Assembly: GCA_027563935.2 (NCBI GenBank)
Contig: CM050447.1
Location: 16,818,001-16,882,000, forward strand
Length of the DNA stretch: 64,000 nucleotides
Reading direction: 5' to 3'
Source of the DNA: Costus lasius
Lineage: Eukaryota > Streptophyta > Magnoliopsida > Zingiberales > Costaceae
Shown here: one piece after another, positions 39,479-51,621 of the stretch
Position numbering within the stretch: position 1 is the first letter of the stretch
Layout: every line of letters starts with the position of its first letter
Translations under genes and position numbers: made by a program
The notes under the pieces: generated by a model
What the model was told of the DNA's origin: nothing
Databases searched by the model: none
Seen by the model: only the letters and a program-made list of their open reading frames with translations

Positions 39479-39964
39479 ATAAAATACAGAACAAATTTAA
39501 TAGTCCAACTCTCCAGCATTCACATTATGCACTAACAATAAAAACAAAATGAGTTTGACTTTCTTTTTCAGAAAAATAGGCAGATTACAAAATGCTTCTA
39601 AGACTTGATATCTGATTAGTGTATTATCCTAAATATATAAGAAATCAAAAACCACTTTTGTTTGGAGAATCAATGAAAGCTTCGAAAAGAAGTTAAAAAG
39701 ACATAGTCAGGCAAAAAGAAGTTCGAAGCATCAAATGCTCAAACCATAGAAATACCTTCTCAGGAATTGACATGATTTTTGCTCTGGTTACAGCAAACAA
39801 ATGTGCACACAAGCTAAAGAACTCAGGAACAAATGTGCTTTGGCGAGCGGAGTTGTGCTTTGGTAAGGGAAAATACCTTATCAAGTGTGCTTTGGCGAGC
39901 GGGGTGGCGAGCGGGCCGAACGGGCGACCGGACGAAGAGGCCGTGAGCGGCGACGATCTGTTGC

Positions 39965-40160
39965 TGGCGGCGAGCTGACGAGGCGTGAGTGGCGAGCGGA
40001 TGAGGCGTGAATGGCGAGCGGACGAGGCGTGAGCGGCGAGCGGACGAAGCAAGAGCGGCGAGCGGACGAGGCGTGAGCGGCGAGCGGACGACGAGGCGTG
40101 AGCGGCGGACGAATAGGGTTTGATATGCGTGAGCGGCGGACGAAGTGGCGTGAGAATAAG
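39965..40160. repeat. GC-rich ~22-bp minisatellite in the Harbinger element
   Basis: About seven to eight degenerate copies of GGCGAGCGGACGAGGCGTGA. Confidence 0.85.
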
Positions 40161-40389
40161 CGACTAATGTGAATCCGCCCGATTTGGGCGGAGCACTAAT
40201 CGGTGGAAACCTTGGTTAAAATCCATCGTGTATTCCGTCCTCTCAAATCCGTCCCTCCCGGTATACAGCGGATTTATAACGTTTCCATCCTTTTCCCTCC
40301 TATATCCCTCCCGGTAAACAGAGCCTTAAAGTCTTGTAGCAAGCTCCCTGAGCCTAATATACTACATTATCCATATGGGAGTAAATGGG

Positions 40390-40603
40390 TAATAGAAAAT
40401 AAATTTCTGTATATTAGCTGTATAGTCTTGTAGAGCAAGAAAAATATTTTCTTTATTAGGTAGAGATTTTCTTTCTTTTATTGATGTTAAATTTATTCCT
40501 CATTCACAGGACTGTAATGCTATATATATGTAAGCCTTCTTCATGAATAAAATAACACTTTATGTTCTCCATCGAATTTTGTCTTGTTCTGAAATTCTTT
40601 TCA
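40390..40603 (+). repeat. 5' LTR of the degenerate Copia element
   Basis: TAATAGAAAATAAA...AAATTCTTTTCA. It includes a TATATATATG stretch and an AATAAAATAAC polyadenylation-like block. Confidence 0.88.
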
Positions 40604-40616
40604 TGGTATCAAAGCG

Positions 40617-43600
40617 ATGAGTGGGGACGGGAGTGGTGATAAAAAGGGCGGGAGTGATGTCTCAACCAGAATAATGATATCTCTGTATTTTCTTTCAACA
40701 AATGATAACCCAAGAAATATCATTACACCGGTTCAGCTGAAAGGAGAGAATTATGACGAATGGGCAAGAGCGATAAGAATGACGCTCAGAGCCAAAAAGA
40801 AATATGGATTCATTGATGGTGCTATAACAGCCTAGAAGACTCTTCAGAGATGGAAGATTGGTGAACTGTTAACTCCATGTTGGTTTCATGGATGTTAAAC
40901 ACAATAGAACCAAGTTTGCGATCAACCATCTCGTATATGGAAATCGCAAAAGATCTTTGGGATGACATTAAAGAACGATTTTCTATAGGGAATGGACCAC
41001 GTATTCATCAGCTCAAAACTGAGTTGGTAGAATGCAACCAGCAAGGAATGACAATAGTGAACTATTATGGAAGATTGAAGATGATATGGGAAGAATTTGC
41101 AAACTATGAACAAAATCCAGTGTGCAGATGTGGGAACTGCAATTGTAATGTTGCTGTAGAATTGGACAAGAAACGAGAGGAAGAAAGGCTGCATCAATTC
41201 TTGATGGGATTAAATGACTCAATTTATGGAACAATATGTTCTAACATTTTGAGTACTGAACTATTGCCAAATCTAAATCGAGCACATGCTATGGTGATTC
41301 AAGAAGAATGGGTTCGCAATATAACTCGTGGAAAGGAACAACAAAGTGAGCACATGGCCTTTGCAGTACAAACAGGATCGACATCAAAAGGACGAACTGA
41401 AAATAAAGATAAGTCCATAGTTTGCACCAACTGTAACAAAACGGGCCACAATGCAGAGTCATGTTTCCAACTAGTTGGATATCCAGATTGGTGGGGAGAT
41501 AGGCCAAAAGGGAGCGAACGTCATGGACAGGGAAGATCAAAACAGACCACTAATCCAGCTGTTAGAGGACATGGTGGATCAATTCGAGCTAATGCGACAT
41601 GTACACTAGGACAAGGTAAAGATGCAACTGATGCAGAAAAAGGAGGATTGAGTGGACTGAGTGGTGAGCAATGGAACACGTTGATCAATCTTTTGAATGC
41701 ACAAAAAGATGGAAATCAAGGAAGATTGAATGGTACGTATAACACCATGAAATGGATAATTGATAGTGGAGCTTCCGCTTCTCACCATATGACTGGAAGT
41801 CTTGAATTGATGAATAATGTGAAAGATACTCATTCTGTCCTAGTTGGATTGCCAGATGGAAAGGAGATTATGGTGAAGAAAGAAGGAGCTGTGATGTTGA
41901 ATAAATATTTAAAATTGAATAAAGTTTTATATGTTCCTGATTTGAAGTGCAACTTGATTTCTGTATCACAGCTGACTAAGGAAATGAATTGCACAGTTCT
42001 ATTCACTAATAAATTTTGTGTAATGCAGGACCACAATTCGAGGATGCTGATTGGTGTGGGTGAGAAGCATGAGGGGCTCTATTACTTCAAGCAAATCGGA
42101 GGAATGAAGAGTGCTTTGGCTTTGAAAAAGGTGCGAAATGACAGTTTTGGAATTTGGCATCAGAGGTTGGGTCATCCTTCCACTAAGATCGTTAGTTTGT
42201 TACCTGTTGTTGATGTTAGTAGTGATAAGTGTGATAGTAGTGAAATTTGTTTTCGAGCAAAACAGGTTAGAGGAGAGTTTTTATCTAGTAACAACAAAGC
42301 TTCTAGCATGTTTGAAATGATACATTGTGATTTATGGGGTCCTTATAAAACTCCAACTCTTTGTGGTGCACATTATTTCTTGACGATAGTTGATGATTTT
42401 TTAAGAAGTGTGTGAGTTTATTTGTTACAAAATAAATCTGAGGTGGGACAGTCTCTTCGCAATTTTTTTGCATTAATACAAGGATAATTCAATGGCAATA
42501 TGGAAAAAGTGCGTAGTGACAATGGAACTGAATTTACTTGTCTACATGAGTACTTTGCAGAGAATGGTATAATGCACCAAATAAGTTGTGTTGGGACGCC
42601 TCAACAAAACGGAAGAGTATAACGAAAACACCGACACATACTTAATGTAGCTCGTGCTCTTCGTTTTCAGGCAAACTTGCCTATCAATTTTTGGGGAGAA
42701 TGTGTGTTAACTGTAGCCTATTTAATTAATAGGACTCCATCGATGTTGTTAAAAGATAAAACACCTTATGAATTATTGTATGGTCAAGCTCCATCATATG
42801 GAAATATTCGAGTATTTGGCTGCTTGGCTTATGCTCATAATCAACGACGAGAAGGAGATAAATTTGCCGGTAGAAGCCGCAAATGTGTGTTTGCTGAATA
42901 TCCTTTTGGAAAGAAAGGATGAACTTTGTATGATGTTGAAACAGGTGACTTGTTTGTCTCTCGAGATGTGATTTTTGTAGAGAATCAGTTTCCCTATGTA
43001 CAAAAATCTGACGATGAACCAAGAATGACTAACAATACAAATGATGATCTTTTGACTGAAGAAGAATTGGATTTCTTCGAAAAAATGCCTAAACAGAAGA
43101 ATAATGATAGAGCAGATCAAGAAGTAATTGAGTCCAACAATAAGCAAGATCAAGGTATGACTACAGCCGGGGGGTACATCTGAAACTGAAACAAGTCAAG
43201 AATTGCAACCTGAAGAGATGCTTGGACATAGTCACAGGAAAAACGTGGCAATGTTTTTGTTAAGGGATTTTGTCTTGCATACTGTGAAAGTAATGAGCCC
43301 CTCTACAAAATCACTTGATAATCAGCATTCCTCAGGTAGTCCTTATCCTCTTACACATTATGTGAACTGTGATAAATTTTCTTTGTGTCACCATGCTTTC
43401 ATGGCAACAATTACTACAGGAGTTGAACCCAATTCTTTTGAAAGATAAACAATGGAGAAATGCTATGGCAAAGGAAATACAAGCCTTGGAAGACAATGAA
43501 ACGTGGACAGTGAAGAAATTACCACCGGGAAAGCAAGCAATTGGATGCAAATGGGTGTTTCGCATCAAGTATAAAGCAGATGAAACAATTGAACGTTACA

Positions 43601-44985
43601 AGGCTCGATTAGTTGTTTTGGGAAATAGGCAAGTTGAAGGAATAGATTACAATGAGACGTTTGCGCCTGTGGCAAAAATGACTACTGTCCACACTTTTCT
43701 TACAATTGCTCCAGCTAAAAACTGGGAACTTCATCAGATAGATGTGCAAAATGCATTTTTACATGGGAACTTGCAAGACGAGGTATACATGCACTTGCCT
43801 CCTGGTTTTTATGCTCACAAACTAGGATTGGTGTGTCATTTGAAGAAATCTTTATACAGGCTATGACAGGCTCCTCGATGTTGGTTTGCGAAATTAGCTT
43901 CTGCGTTGGAGAAATATGGTTTCAAGCAATCTTATTCCGACTACTCTCTCTTCACTTTGCAACGAAACAAAGTGCAAATCAATGTTCTTGTTTATATTGA
44001 TGACATTATTGTGTCAGGTAACAAACACTCAGCTATACAAATATTTAAACAGTATTTGAGTAGTTGTTTTCATATGAAGGATTTGGGAGTCTTGAAGTAT
44101 TTTTTGGGCATTGAAGTTGCACATAGTTATGAAGGAATTTATTTATGTCAACGGAAATATGCCTTGGATATTGTTTCCGAAGCAGGTTTACTTGGTGCTA
44201 GACCAGTTTCTTTCCCTATGGAATAAAATCATAATTTGGCAATGGCAAAAGATGATTTTTTTGTCTAATCCAGAAAGTTATAGGCGGTTGGTGGGTCGGC
44301 TTATTTACCTTTCGGTCACCTGACCTGAATTATCCTATTATGTGCATGTGTTGGCTCAGTTCATGTAGCAACCCTGCAAAGAACATTGGGAGGCAACCTT
44401 GAGAATAGTTTGTTACTTGAAAGGGAAACCTGGTCAAGGTATATTGCTACGATCTCAGAATAATCTGCATCTTTCTGCTTGGTGTGACTCTGATTGGGCG
44501 AGTTGTCCTCTCACTCGTCGTTCTTTAATAGGCTGGTATCATCTTAGTGGTTCTCCTATTTCCTGGAAGACCAAGAGGAAGACCAAGAAGCAACAGACTG
44601 TTTCTCGGTCATCGGCTAAAGCAGAATATCGTTCTATGGCTATGACTACTTGTGAATTAAAGTGGCTGCAAAGTTTGTTACTTGATCTTGGTGTACATCA
44701 TTCAACACCTATACAGTTATATTGTGACAGTCAGGCAACCTTGCATATTGCCTCAAATCCGGTATTCCATGAACGCATCAAACACATTGAGATTGACTGT
44801 CATTTTGTTCGTGATGCAGTTCTTCGTGGGGTTATTCGACCAATGTATATTCCCACTGGTTCTCAGTTAGCTGATATCTTCACAAAAGCATTGAGTGGTC
44901 GTCAATTTGAACGTCTCCTTTGCAAGTTGGGCATTCTTAATCTTCATGCTCCAACTTTAGGTAGGGGGGGGGGGGGTGGTAATAG
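40617..44985 (+). pseudogene. Copia gag-pol pseudogene
   Basis: Gag begins at 40617. Order: Gag; zinc knuckle (CTNCNKTGHNAESC); protease (IDSGASASHHM); integrase (WHQRLGHPS, IHCDLWGPY); reverse transcriptase (KWVFRIKYKADETIERYKAR, YIDDIIVSGN); RNase H (WCDSDWASCPLTRRSL, SRSSAKAEYRSMA). It is broken by many stops, including 40862-40864, 42413-42415, 42485-42487, 42620-42622, 42920-42922, 43864-43866, 44224-44226, 44321-44323 and 44366-44368, plus a frameshift near 40833. Most are explained by C-to-T or G-to-A changes. The knuckle and QLVGYPDWW suggest the Ale/Retrofit branch. Not functional. Confidence 0.93.
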
Positions 44986-45199
44986 GAAATAAATCTCTGT
45001 TTATTAGCTGTATAGTCTTGTAGAGCAAGAAAAATATTTTCTTTATTAGGTAGAGATTTTCCTTCTTTTATTGATGCTAAATTTATTCCTAATTCACAGG
45101 ACTATAATGCTATATATATATATATGTAAGCCTTCTTCATGAATAAAACAACACTTTACGTTCTCCATCGAATTCTGTCTTGTTCTGAAATTCTTTTCA
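44980..45199 (+). repeat. 3' LTR of the degenerate Copia element
   Basis: Differs from the 5' LTR mainly by single bases and a longer TA run. Confidence 0.88.
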
Positions 45200-45204
45200 A
45201 TGGG

Positions 45205-46665
45205 GTACCACACCTGCTGAGTTGAAAATAGAAAACTGATAGAGATGCACATAATTGTCCCGAGATAAACCATAAAATGAGAAACTTGAGTTAAGAAAAA
45301 AAATAGATTAACACAAATTAACAATAAAAAAAAATTACAAACAGTATTGATAATAGGATTTTAGTTGAGTATCATACTAGATAGTCCATAATTGTGGATA
45401 AAAGCATATATTATCACCCATCTCAAGCAAAATAAACCATAACAAAAAGAATTAAAATAAAGAAAAAGTAGGGAAATGTATGTGTAATAAATTCCACAAG
45501 CAAACGGTGTAATGATTTTAGTTTAACACAATACACAAATATACTCAAACACAAAGAATTAAAAGCTTGTACTTGGAAACAACATTTGTTGGAAAAAGAA
45601 GATTTTCCCGGTTATAGTGGATGTAGAAGTTGAAGCCAATCTTCGTTATCATGGGCACACAAAACCAAGGTTTTAAAAGCATCAATGATCATACAATATT
45701 GATATAGCAATATGGTTATTATCGAAGTGTTAGTATATATCAAACCAAGGTTTGAAAAACTAGTCTAGTCTTGGACCGGTTTATTATAGTAAAACCAATA
45801 TTATGCTACAATAAAATCGACATTATGCTACAGTGGAACCTACAAACCAAAAATTTCGATCGGTTCAGACTGAAATTTCAAACCTTTATCAAACTATATC
45901 AGTCCAGTCCAATACCAATACACAAGAATGAACCAATTTTTAAAACCTTATAAAAAGCATGCATGTGCCTCACCTAAATACAAGTGTAGTGACACAAGTC
46001 TAAAAAGACAAGTCCATTCCATGTTAATGCAGCATATAAGATCAAGCGAAACATGGTTCAACAATCAAAACATCCTACTTGCTGCCACAAACATTTGTGA
46101 AAACATTCTTCATAATGTTCCTATATGATCTTCTTATAAGATTCAATGACTCTCATTGTAGATGATTATCAAGGAGTGATAACAATGATCAAATCCTTCG
46201 TGATGATAGTTAATATTGGAAACAATTGCTGCTTTTCACATGTTTTTTCTCTTCTCTTGCCTTTTTTTCCACTTCAAAATGGAACACTTCGTTACTGTTT
46301 CTATTATGCTCCCCCGGCAATAGCTGCATTTACCATGCATTTTGGCAAACTGTATCACCTGTACAGAAGTTTCAGCTAATGGGTTTTTATTTACTTGAAG
46401 AGAAGTATAAAGAAAATAAGTGGAAGATGGAAACTTAAAAAGGTAGATTTAATTTTCTATTCATTTAGAATTAAATTTAGAAAGAAAGAAAATTGAGACT
46501 AAAAAATTCTTATGATTTTCTTGTATTGCTTAAATTTTATTCTAAAAAGATTCCATTGAAGTCTCTTCCCTTCCACCTATTTTACTTCATAGTAGACATA
46601 TTTTAGTGATATTAACTTTAGGCCTAACCGTATAAATCTTGCAACAACCTTACCAAATATAGATC
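45205..46665. other. Intron sequence of the large minus-strand gene
   Basis: AT-rich. No coding exon recognised. It includes an AAACCAAGGTTTGAAAA phrase repeated in part near 45660 and 45740. Confidence 0.5.
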
Positions 46666-48782
46666 ATAATTGTCACGCCCCGGCGGGAAGCCGGCTATTC
46701 TTAGCTCAGGGTTCCCCAGGGAGATGACAATATTAATAGGAATCAAAGAACTTACAATAATCACATATCCTTTATTAATTGAATAATCCAAATTTAATAT
46801 CTACAGTTTTATAACACAATCTCTAAACATACTATTCAAGATGTACATAAATCAACTGAAATAAAACTAAAATTACTATCTCAACTCGAGCTGGTATCTG
46901 TTATCTACTCTATCCTTCCCAAACGCTAACTCTGTACCTGAAAGAGAAACAAAGGGAGTTAGCAGAATTGTTAAGTAGGAATCAACAAATATAATGGGGG
47001 AACCAAATAACAAGATAATGCAATGACTGTAACAACAATATACAAATAATATAAGAATGTCGTGCAAATCATCAAGCTAGCCAACAGATCTCACTTAAGA
47101 GTCGCACTCATTTCAGAGTGTTTCCACTGTTGCTCATGCAATGGAACGACTGCCTTAAACAGCCCGGTAGGTTGCGTCCAACCCTGACATCCGTAGTATT
47201 GATCCGAGGACAACTGGCGGTGCCCTAACCGGCAAACAGATAGTCCGATACGCGTCGGAAGTATAAAACATATAAACATGCCATTGAAGAATAAATCATC
47301 CAGTCCAGAGGTCAATATATATCACGACTTTAACATAACGAATATTCAACTGTTCCACGTACTCATGTGTCAATATCACAAATACATAACTGTTCAATCA
47401 TGCTCATATGTCAATATATCAGATATCTCAATACAGTTTTGTTAATCATGCATACAGAAACAGAATATGACCAATGAACAAGATAATTGAGGTCAACTGT
47501 ATTTCAAAAACAAATCAAGCTGACAGAACAATTAGATATCAGTGTCAATCAATTCTAACATATGCATCATATATCAAACCAAAGGATTAAGCAGTAAGTC
47601 CTATAATTTTTGACACTATAAGAAAGGAGTAGGATAAGGTTCCTACCTCAAGCGATGTTATCTTAAATCCTTCTGAAATCAAAATTATCCTCCTTTCTTC
47701 ACTGAATAATTTAGATAAATCTCTATCATTATCTATCATATGCATCAACTCATAATTATACCCTCAACCCCTAATTTCTATTTAATTAAATTTATTCCAA
47801 AATTAATTTATCGTGAAATTCCCATCAAAATAACAATAATAGAAAACTAGATTTTATTAATCTTACTCTTAGGGTAGAAATTATAAAGGAATAAATAATG
47901 ATTAAAAGATTTAATAAAATAAATTAAAACAATACTTACCTCAACAGTGACGCTTGACGCGGACGAAAGGAACGAACGAGCGTTCATTTCGTTCGATCGG
48001 GAAGGATCACCGGCGCTTGCCGGAGAGGATCAGCCGCCGGAAGGAGAAGAAGCAGCCGGCTCTGGAAGGGGACGGGCCACCGACGCCTGGAGAGGAAGCA
48101 AACGTCACCTCAGCAGGAGAAGGTTCTCTGCCGCTGAGAACAGAGGAAGAAGGAGGCTGCGTTGGGAGAGGAAAAGCTATCGCCGCTGACGCTGGACCCG
48201 CCGGAAGGAGCAGCCGCACGCGTCGCCGGAAGAGGGAAGAGATGCCGCCTGCTGCCGGACTCGCTGCACACGGTGCTGGAAGGAGGAAGAGTCGCCGTCC
48301 GCCGCTGAACTCACGCTCGCACTGGAATCTCGCTTGACGGACGACGCCGCACCACAGGACTTCGAGGAAGTCACCGGCGCTTCCTCCCGTTGCCGCTGGA
48401 CGCGAACTCCTTGTCGGAAGTTCACGCGTTCACTGCTAGGCACGGACGCTCGCTGCCGATGGAGAAGACGCAAGCATCGTTCGAAAGAGAGGAAGCGGCG
48501 TTCGGAAGGAAACAGGGGAGCTTGCAGCGCACGAGGGAATTTAGGGAAAATAGGGATTAAGGGAAAGTGAGAGAGGATTAGGGAAATTAATTTAGGATTA
48601 AGGAGTGGGTTAGAGTCTTATTTATAGGGGAGTTTAGAAAGAATTTAGGGCAAAGTTGATTAGGATTTAGGGAGAGATTTTAGGGCTTAGTAGATTAAGG
48701 TATTAGTTATAGAAAATTTATAAAATTTAAAATTTAAATAATTTAATTATATAAAATAAAATTTTCATGTTATAACAATAAT
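46666..48782 (-). mobile_element. Solo LTR, Gypsy-type, 2.1 kb, minus orientation
   Basis: A 2107-bp LTR at 46671-48777 flanked by the 5-bp target duplication ATAAT (46666-46670 and 48778-48782). In its own orientation it starts TGTTATAACATG and ends GGGCGTGACA. A TATAAATA box on the minus strand at 48619-48626 leaves a very short U3 (~150 bp). It is followed by a GC-rich stretch (48560-47940) and a long AT-rich tail. No internal region. Distinct from the solo LTRs at 26237 and 50217. Confidence 0.88.
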
Positions 48783-49736
48783 ACCACACATTGCTTTTCC
48801 CCATAAGCTATTATCTCTTGATTCATTAATATATAGAAGAAACAATTGTGCCTCCATGATACTAGTAGTAGTAGGGATAGGCATAGAAGGTGTTGGATTT
48901 TTTTTTTTTTTTCCTATGTGAGTGTTTAAGGTTAGATTTCTTTGAGTTTTGAGTCTTTGATTTAAGTTTTGGATTTTATTTTTTAAAGAAAATTTTCGAA
49001 ATTCAAGTTGGTTTCAGAATTTTCCTGTTTTCAATATAACCGAGAAAATCTGAAACCTAATACGACGTTGATATCTAGAGAGTAGAGACAATGAAAACTC
49101 AAAATCCTCCTGCCCTGGAATAAAATCTAAATTTTTGGGTCAGATATTATATCGGGTTTAGGTTTCTAAGTTTTTTGCCCAACCCAATGTCTAGGAGAGC
49201 TAAGAGAGGAGAGGGGAAAAGAGACAAACAAACCAAAAAGAGCGAGAATATATTTTCATTTAATTTCAATATGTCAAAATGTTATATCTAAGCAAATAAA
49301 TAGGTTTCAGACAAATATTAATCACACAAATTCTCCTACTATCACGTAAATGACTAAGAATAACCACGATTAATAATATCTATAATAATTATGACATTAT
49401 TCTCTGGCGCTTGTAAGACTTACTTCAACAAGATGAATTTCTGGTTGATTTAAATTCCAACAACAAATACAAGTACGGAGCAAGTCAATGTGAGGAAAAC
49501 TGTGTCTATTACCACTTGGTGAAGAAGGGCTGAGAAAGAGAGGGGAGAGAGAATGAGAGAGATGAGAGAGAAATCAAAGGAGGAATTATATTTTAATTCA
49601 ATTTAAATATGAATTAATTATAATATATAATCATATAGATAATCTTTGGATATAAATATTAAGTACATAAATTTTCTAATAAACTAACTTGAATTAATAA
49701 ACAAATAATGATGACCACACTTAATAATAATAATTT

Positions 49737-49739
<3 letters not shown>

Positions 49740-49815
<76 letters not shown>
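49740..49815. repeat. (AT)n microsatellite, ~76 bp
   Basis: An uninterrupted run of about 38 AT units. Confidence 0.95.
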
Positions 49816-49817
<2 letters not shown>

Positions 49818-49856
49818 ATTAGGATATCATCTGAACATAGAACATAAAACAATATG

Positions 49857-49999
49857 TTCCAATTAAAAATGATTAAGCTGGAATTAGTAGTAAACTCATA
49901 AGACCTCGTATATCTTCTTACTTTCTTACTTCCAATTAAAAATAATTAAGCTAGAATTAGTAGTAAACTCATAAGACCTCATATATCTTCTTACTTTCT
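49857..49999. repeat. 73-bp tandem duplication
   Basis: TTCCAATTAAAAATGATTAA... at 49857 recurs at 49930 (TTCCAATTAAAAATAATTAA...) with a few substitutions, through CTTCTTACTTTCT. Confidence 0.88.
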
Positions 50000-50216
50000 A
50001 TGCTAAGACTAGACTAGGGTTTCACAATCTCTCCCACAGTTCTTATGCCAAGGCAGAATTAATGGTCTAAAACCATCACTAGACAATAACAGATGAGGTC
50101 AACCCAGTGGTGACTGCAACATCAATGGCGACCCTTCTTTTAAAATCTCACCTTAGGACCAAGCTTTTCAATATTAACTTCACTGCTATATCAATCCAAT
50201 ATCTGAACAACATATA

Positions 50217-51471
50217 TTAGGTGTTAGGCCCGGGTTCAACTTGGTTCAGCCCGAAGCCCGGTGGCACAAATACAAACCCAAATCCACACTGCAACAAGGA
50301 AAACAGAGGCCACGTTATTCGGTCAACCATTAATGTTGACCCAAATCAAGAGAGACTCACAATGTCGTCTTCCCCGCTGGATTCGGTGTCTTCAAAGAAC
50401 GCCATGTGCGAGGCTCGGACACAAGCTCCTCGCCGAAGGAATCGGGCGGCGATGCCCTAATCGGGGCGAAGAGGAAAGGAGGCGGCGGATCTTCTTTAAA
50501 GCTACGACGAGGAACGATAGTGGGGGATCCATCAAGCAGACGTCAATCTCACCGGTGAGCACTGCTAGGGTCATCAACGAAGCTTGGGGAAGCTTCTGGG
50601 GAGTTTTCCGACGCCTAGGGAGGCGTCGACGAGAGTTTTGGGTGAGGAGTTTAGAGCGACTGTAACCGGCGACGGGGGTCGCCGGCGAGGGAGGGAAGAG
50701 GGGCGTCGGGACCAGGGGGTCACCGGCGAAATTTGGAGAAGTCTCTGTAAGCTTTAGGGAATAAAAGCAAGTTCCTTCTCTGCATCTCCTTCCTCCCCTG
50801 TGTTTTGATCTGACGGCAGTATTCTTCGACGCGGCGGCAGGGTTCCCGGTGACAGGGGTTGCCGGACGGCAATGGGAAGCTGAGGGGAAACTGAGCGACT
50901 TCGCCTCACACCTCCTTTCTCCGACGAACGACGCAGTGGCGTCGGCGGCACGCGTCGAAGGCGAAGGCAGCGCGAGACAAGGCGGAACGAACGCGTAAGG
51001 AAGACAAGCGTTCCGATTTTGACTGGGTCAAAATCGGGAACGCGGGCGTATCTCTCTCGCGGCTGACGGAAGGCGACGTCAGCAGTAGAAGAATTCGATT
51101 GATTTCGAATTCAATCGGCGGTCGATGTCAGCGTGACGTCACCAAGAAGCAAAATCGAGCACGGCAGAATTAATCGGGAAGAATGACGTCAGCGTGATGT
51201 CAGCACAGGCGAGGTTAATTCGAACGGCGATCAATGATTTTGAATAGAGGTATAATTTCTGATTTGGGGTTTGATTTTCTAATTAGGGTTAGAGTTTTTT
51301 GAATTTATCGTGCGAACTATAATTTGGGGATAAAAATTACTCGAGGAGTTAGGGTTTTCTATTTGGAGAATAGTTTTGCCCAGAAACCCTAGGGAGTTCA
51401 CGCCTTGGTGTTCTGCCGGACAACCCTAAGACACTAGTTTATGGCTGATCCGATCAGACCGTGACACTAGG
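50217..51471 (+). mobile_element. Solo LTR related to element B
   Basis: A 1245-bp LTR at 50222-51466. It starts TGTTAGGCCCGGGTTCAAC, as in element B, and ends CAGACCGTGACA. Flanks TTAGG and CTAGG form an imperfect 5-bp target duplication. No internal sequence. It lies in the large intron, 151 bases from exon 4. The strip 51472-51530 contains a degenerate primer-site-like TTGTATCAGAGC on the minus strand beside TGTTATGATCC, perhaps a scrap of another LTR element. Confidence 0.85.
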
Positions 51472-51621
51472 TGTACCGACACATATATGTTCTAAGACGA
51501 GATATGCTCTGATACAATTTGTTATGATCCAGCTATTGGGAATATTAGATCTAATGAGCTTGAAACAATATAACTGAATTTGTAGAGCACAAGCTTCAAA
51601 ACTCAAAATGACACAACATAC

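Larger units (their letters stand above)
38117..40328 (-). mobile_element. PIF/Harbinger DNA transposon, non-autonomous
   Basis: TTA target duplications lie at 38117-38119 and 40326-40328. Termini are CACTATGTTTAC at the left and the complement of GGCTCTGTTTAC at the right, with further inverted similarity (GGATGG-rich left, CCATCC/CCCTCC-rich right). The 3-bp TTA duplication and a Myb/SANT-like frame point to PIF/Harbinger. No DDE transposase is recognised. It lies in the large intron of the gene at 36866-54815. Confidence 0.82.
40385..45204 (+). mobile_element. Degenerate Copia element with short LTRs
   Basis: Target-site duplication ATGGG at 40385-40389 and 45200-45204. LTRs 40390-40603 (214 bp) and 44980-45199 (220 bp) are closely alike. 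A Met-tRNA-type primer site (TGGTATCAAAGCG) starts at 40604. A run of 13 G (44964-44976) lies at the polypurine tract. Taking the duplications at face value, the LTRs begin TAATAG rather than TG. It lies in the large intron, in antisense to the host gene, 57 bases right of the Harbinger element. Confidence 0.92.
48783..50216. other. Intron sequence of the large gene
   Basis: AT-rich, no exon recognised. It contains the dinucleotide tract and the 73-bp tandem duplication listed separately. Confidence 0.5.
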
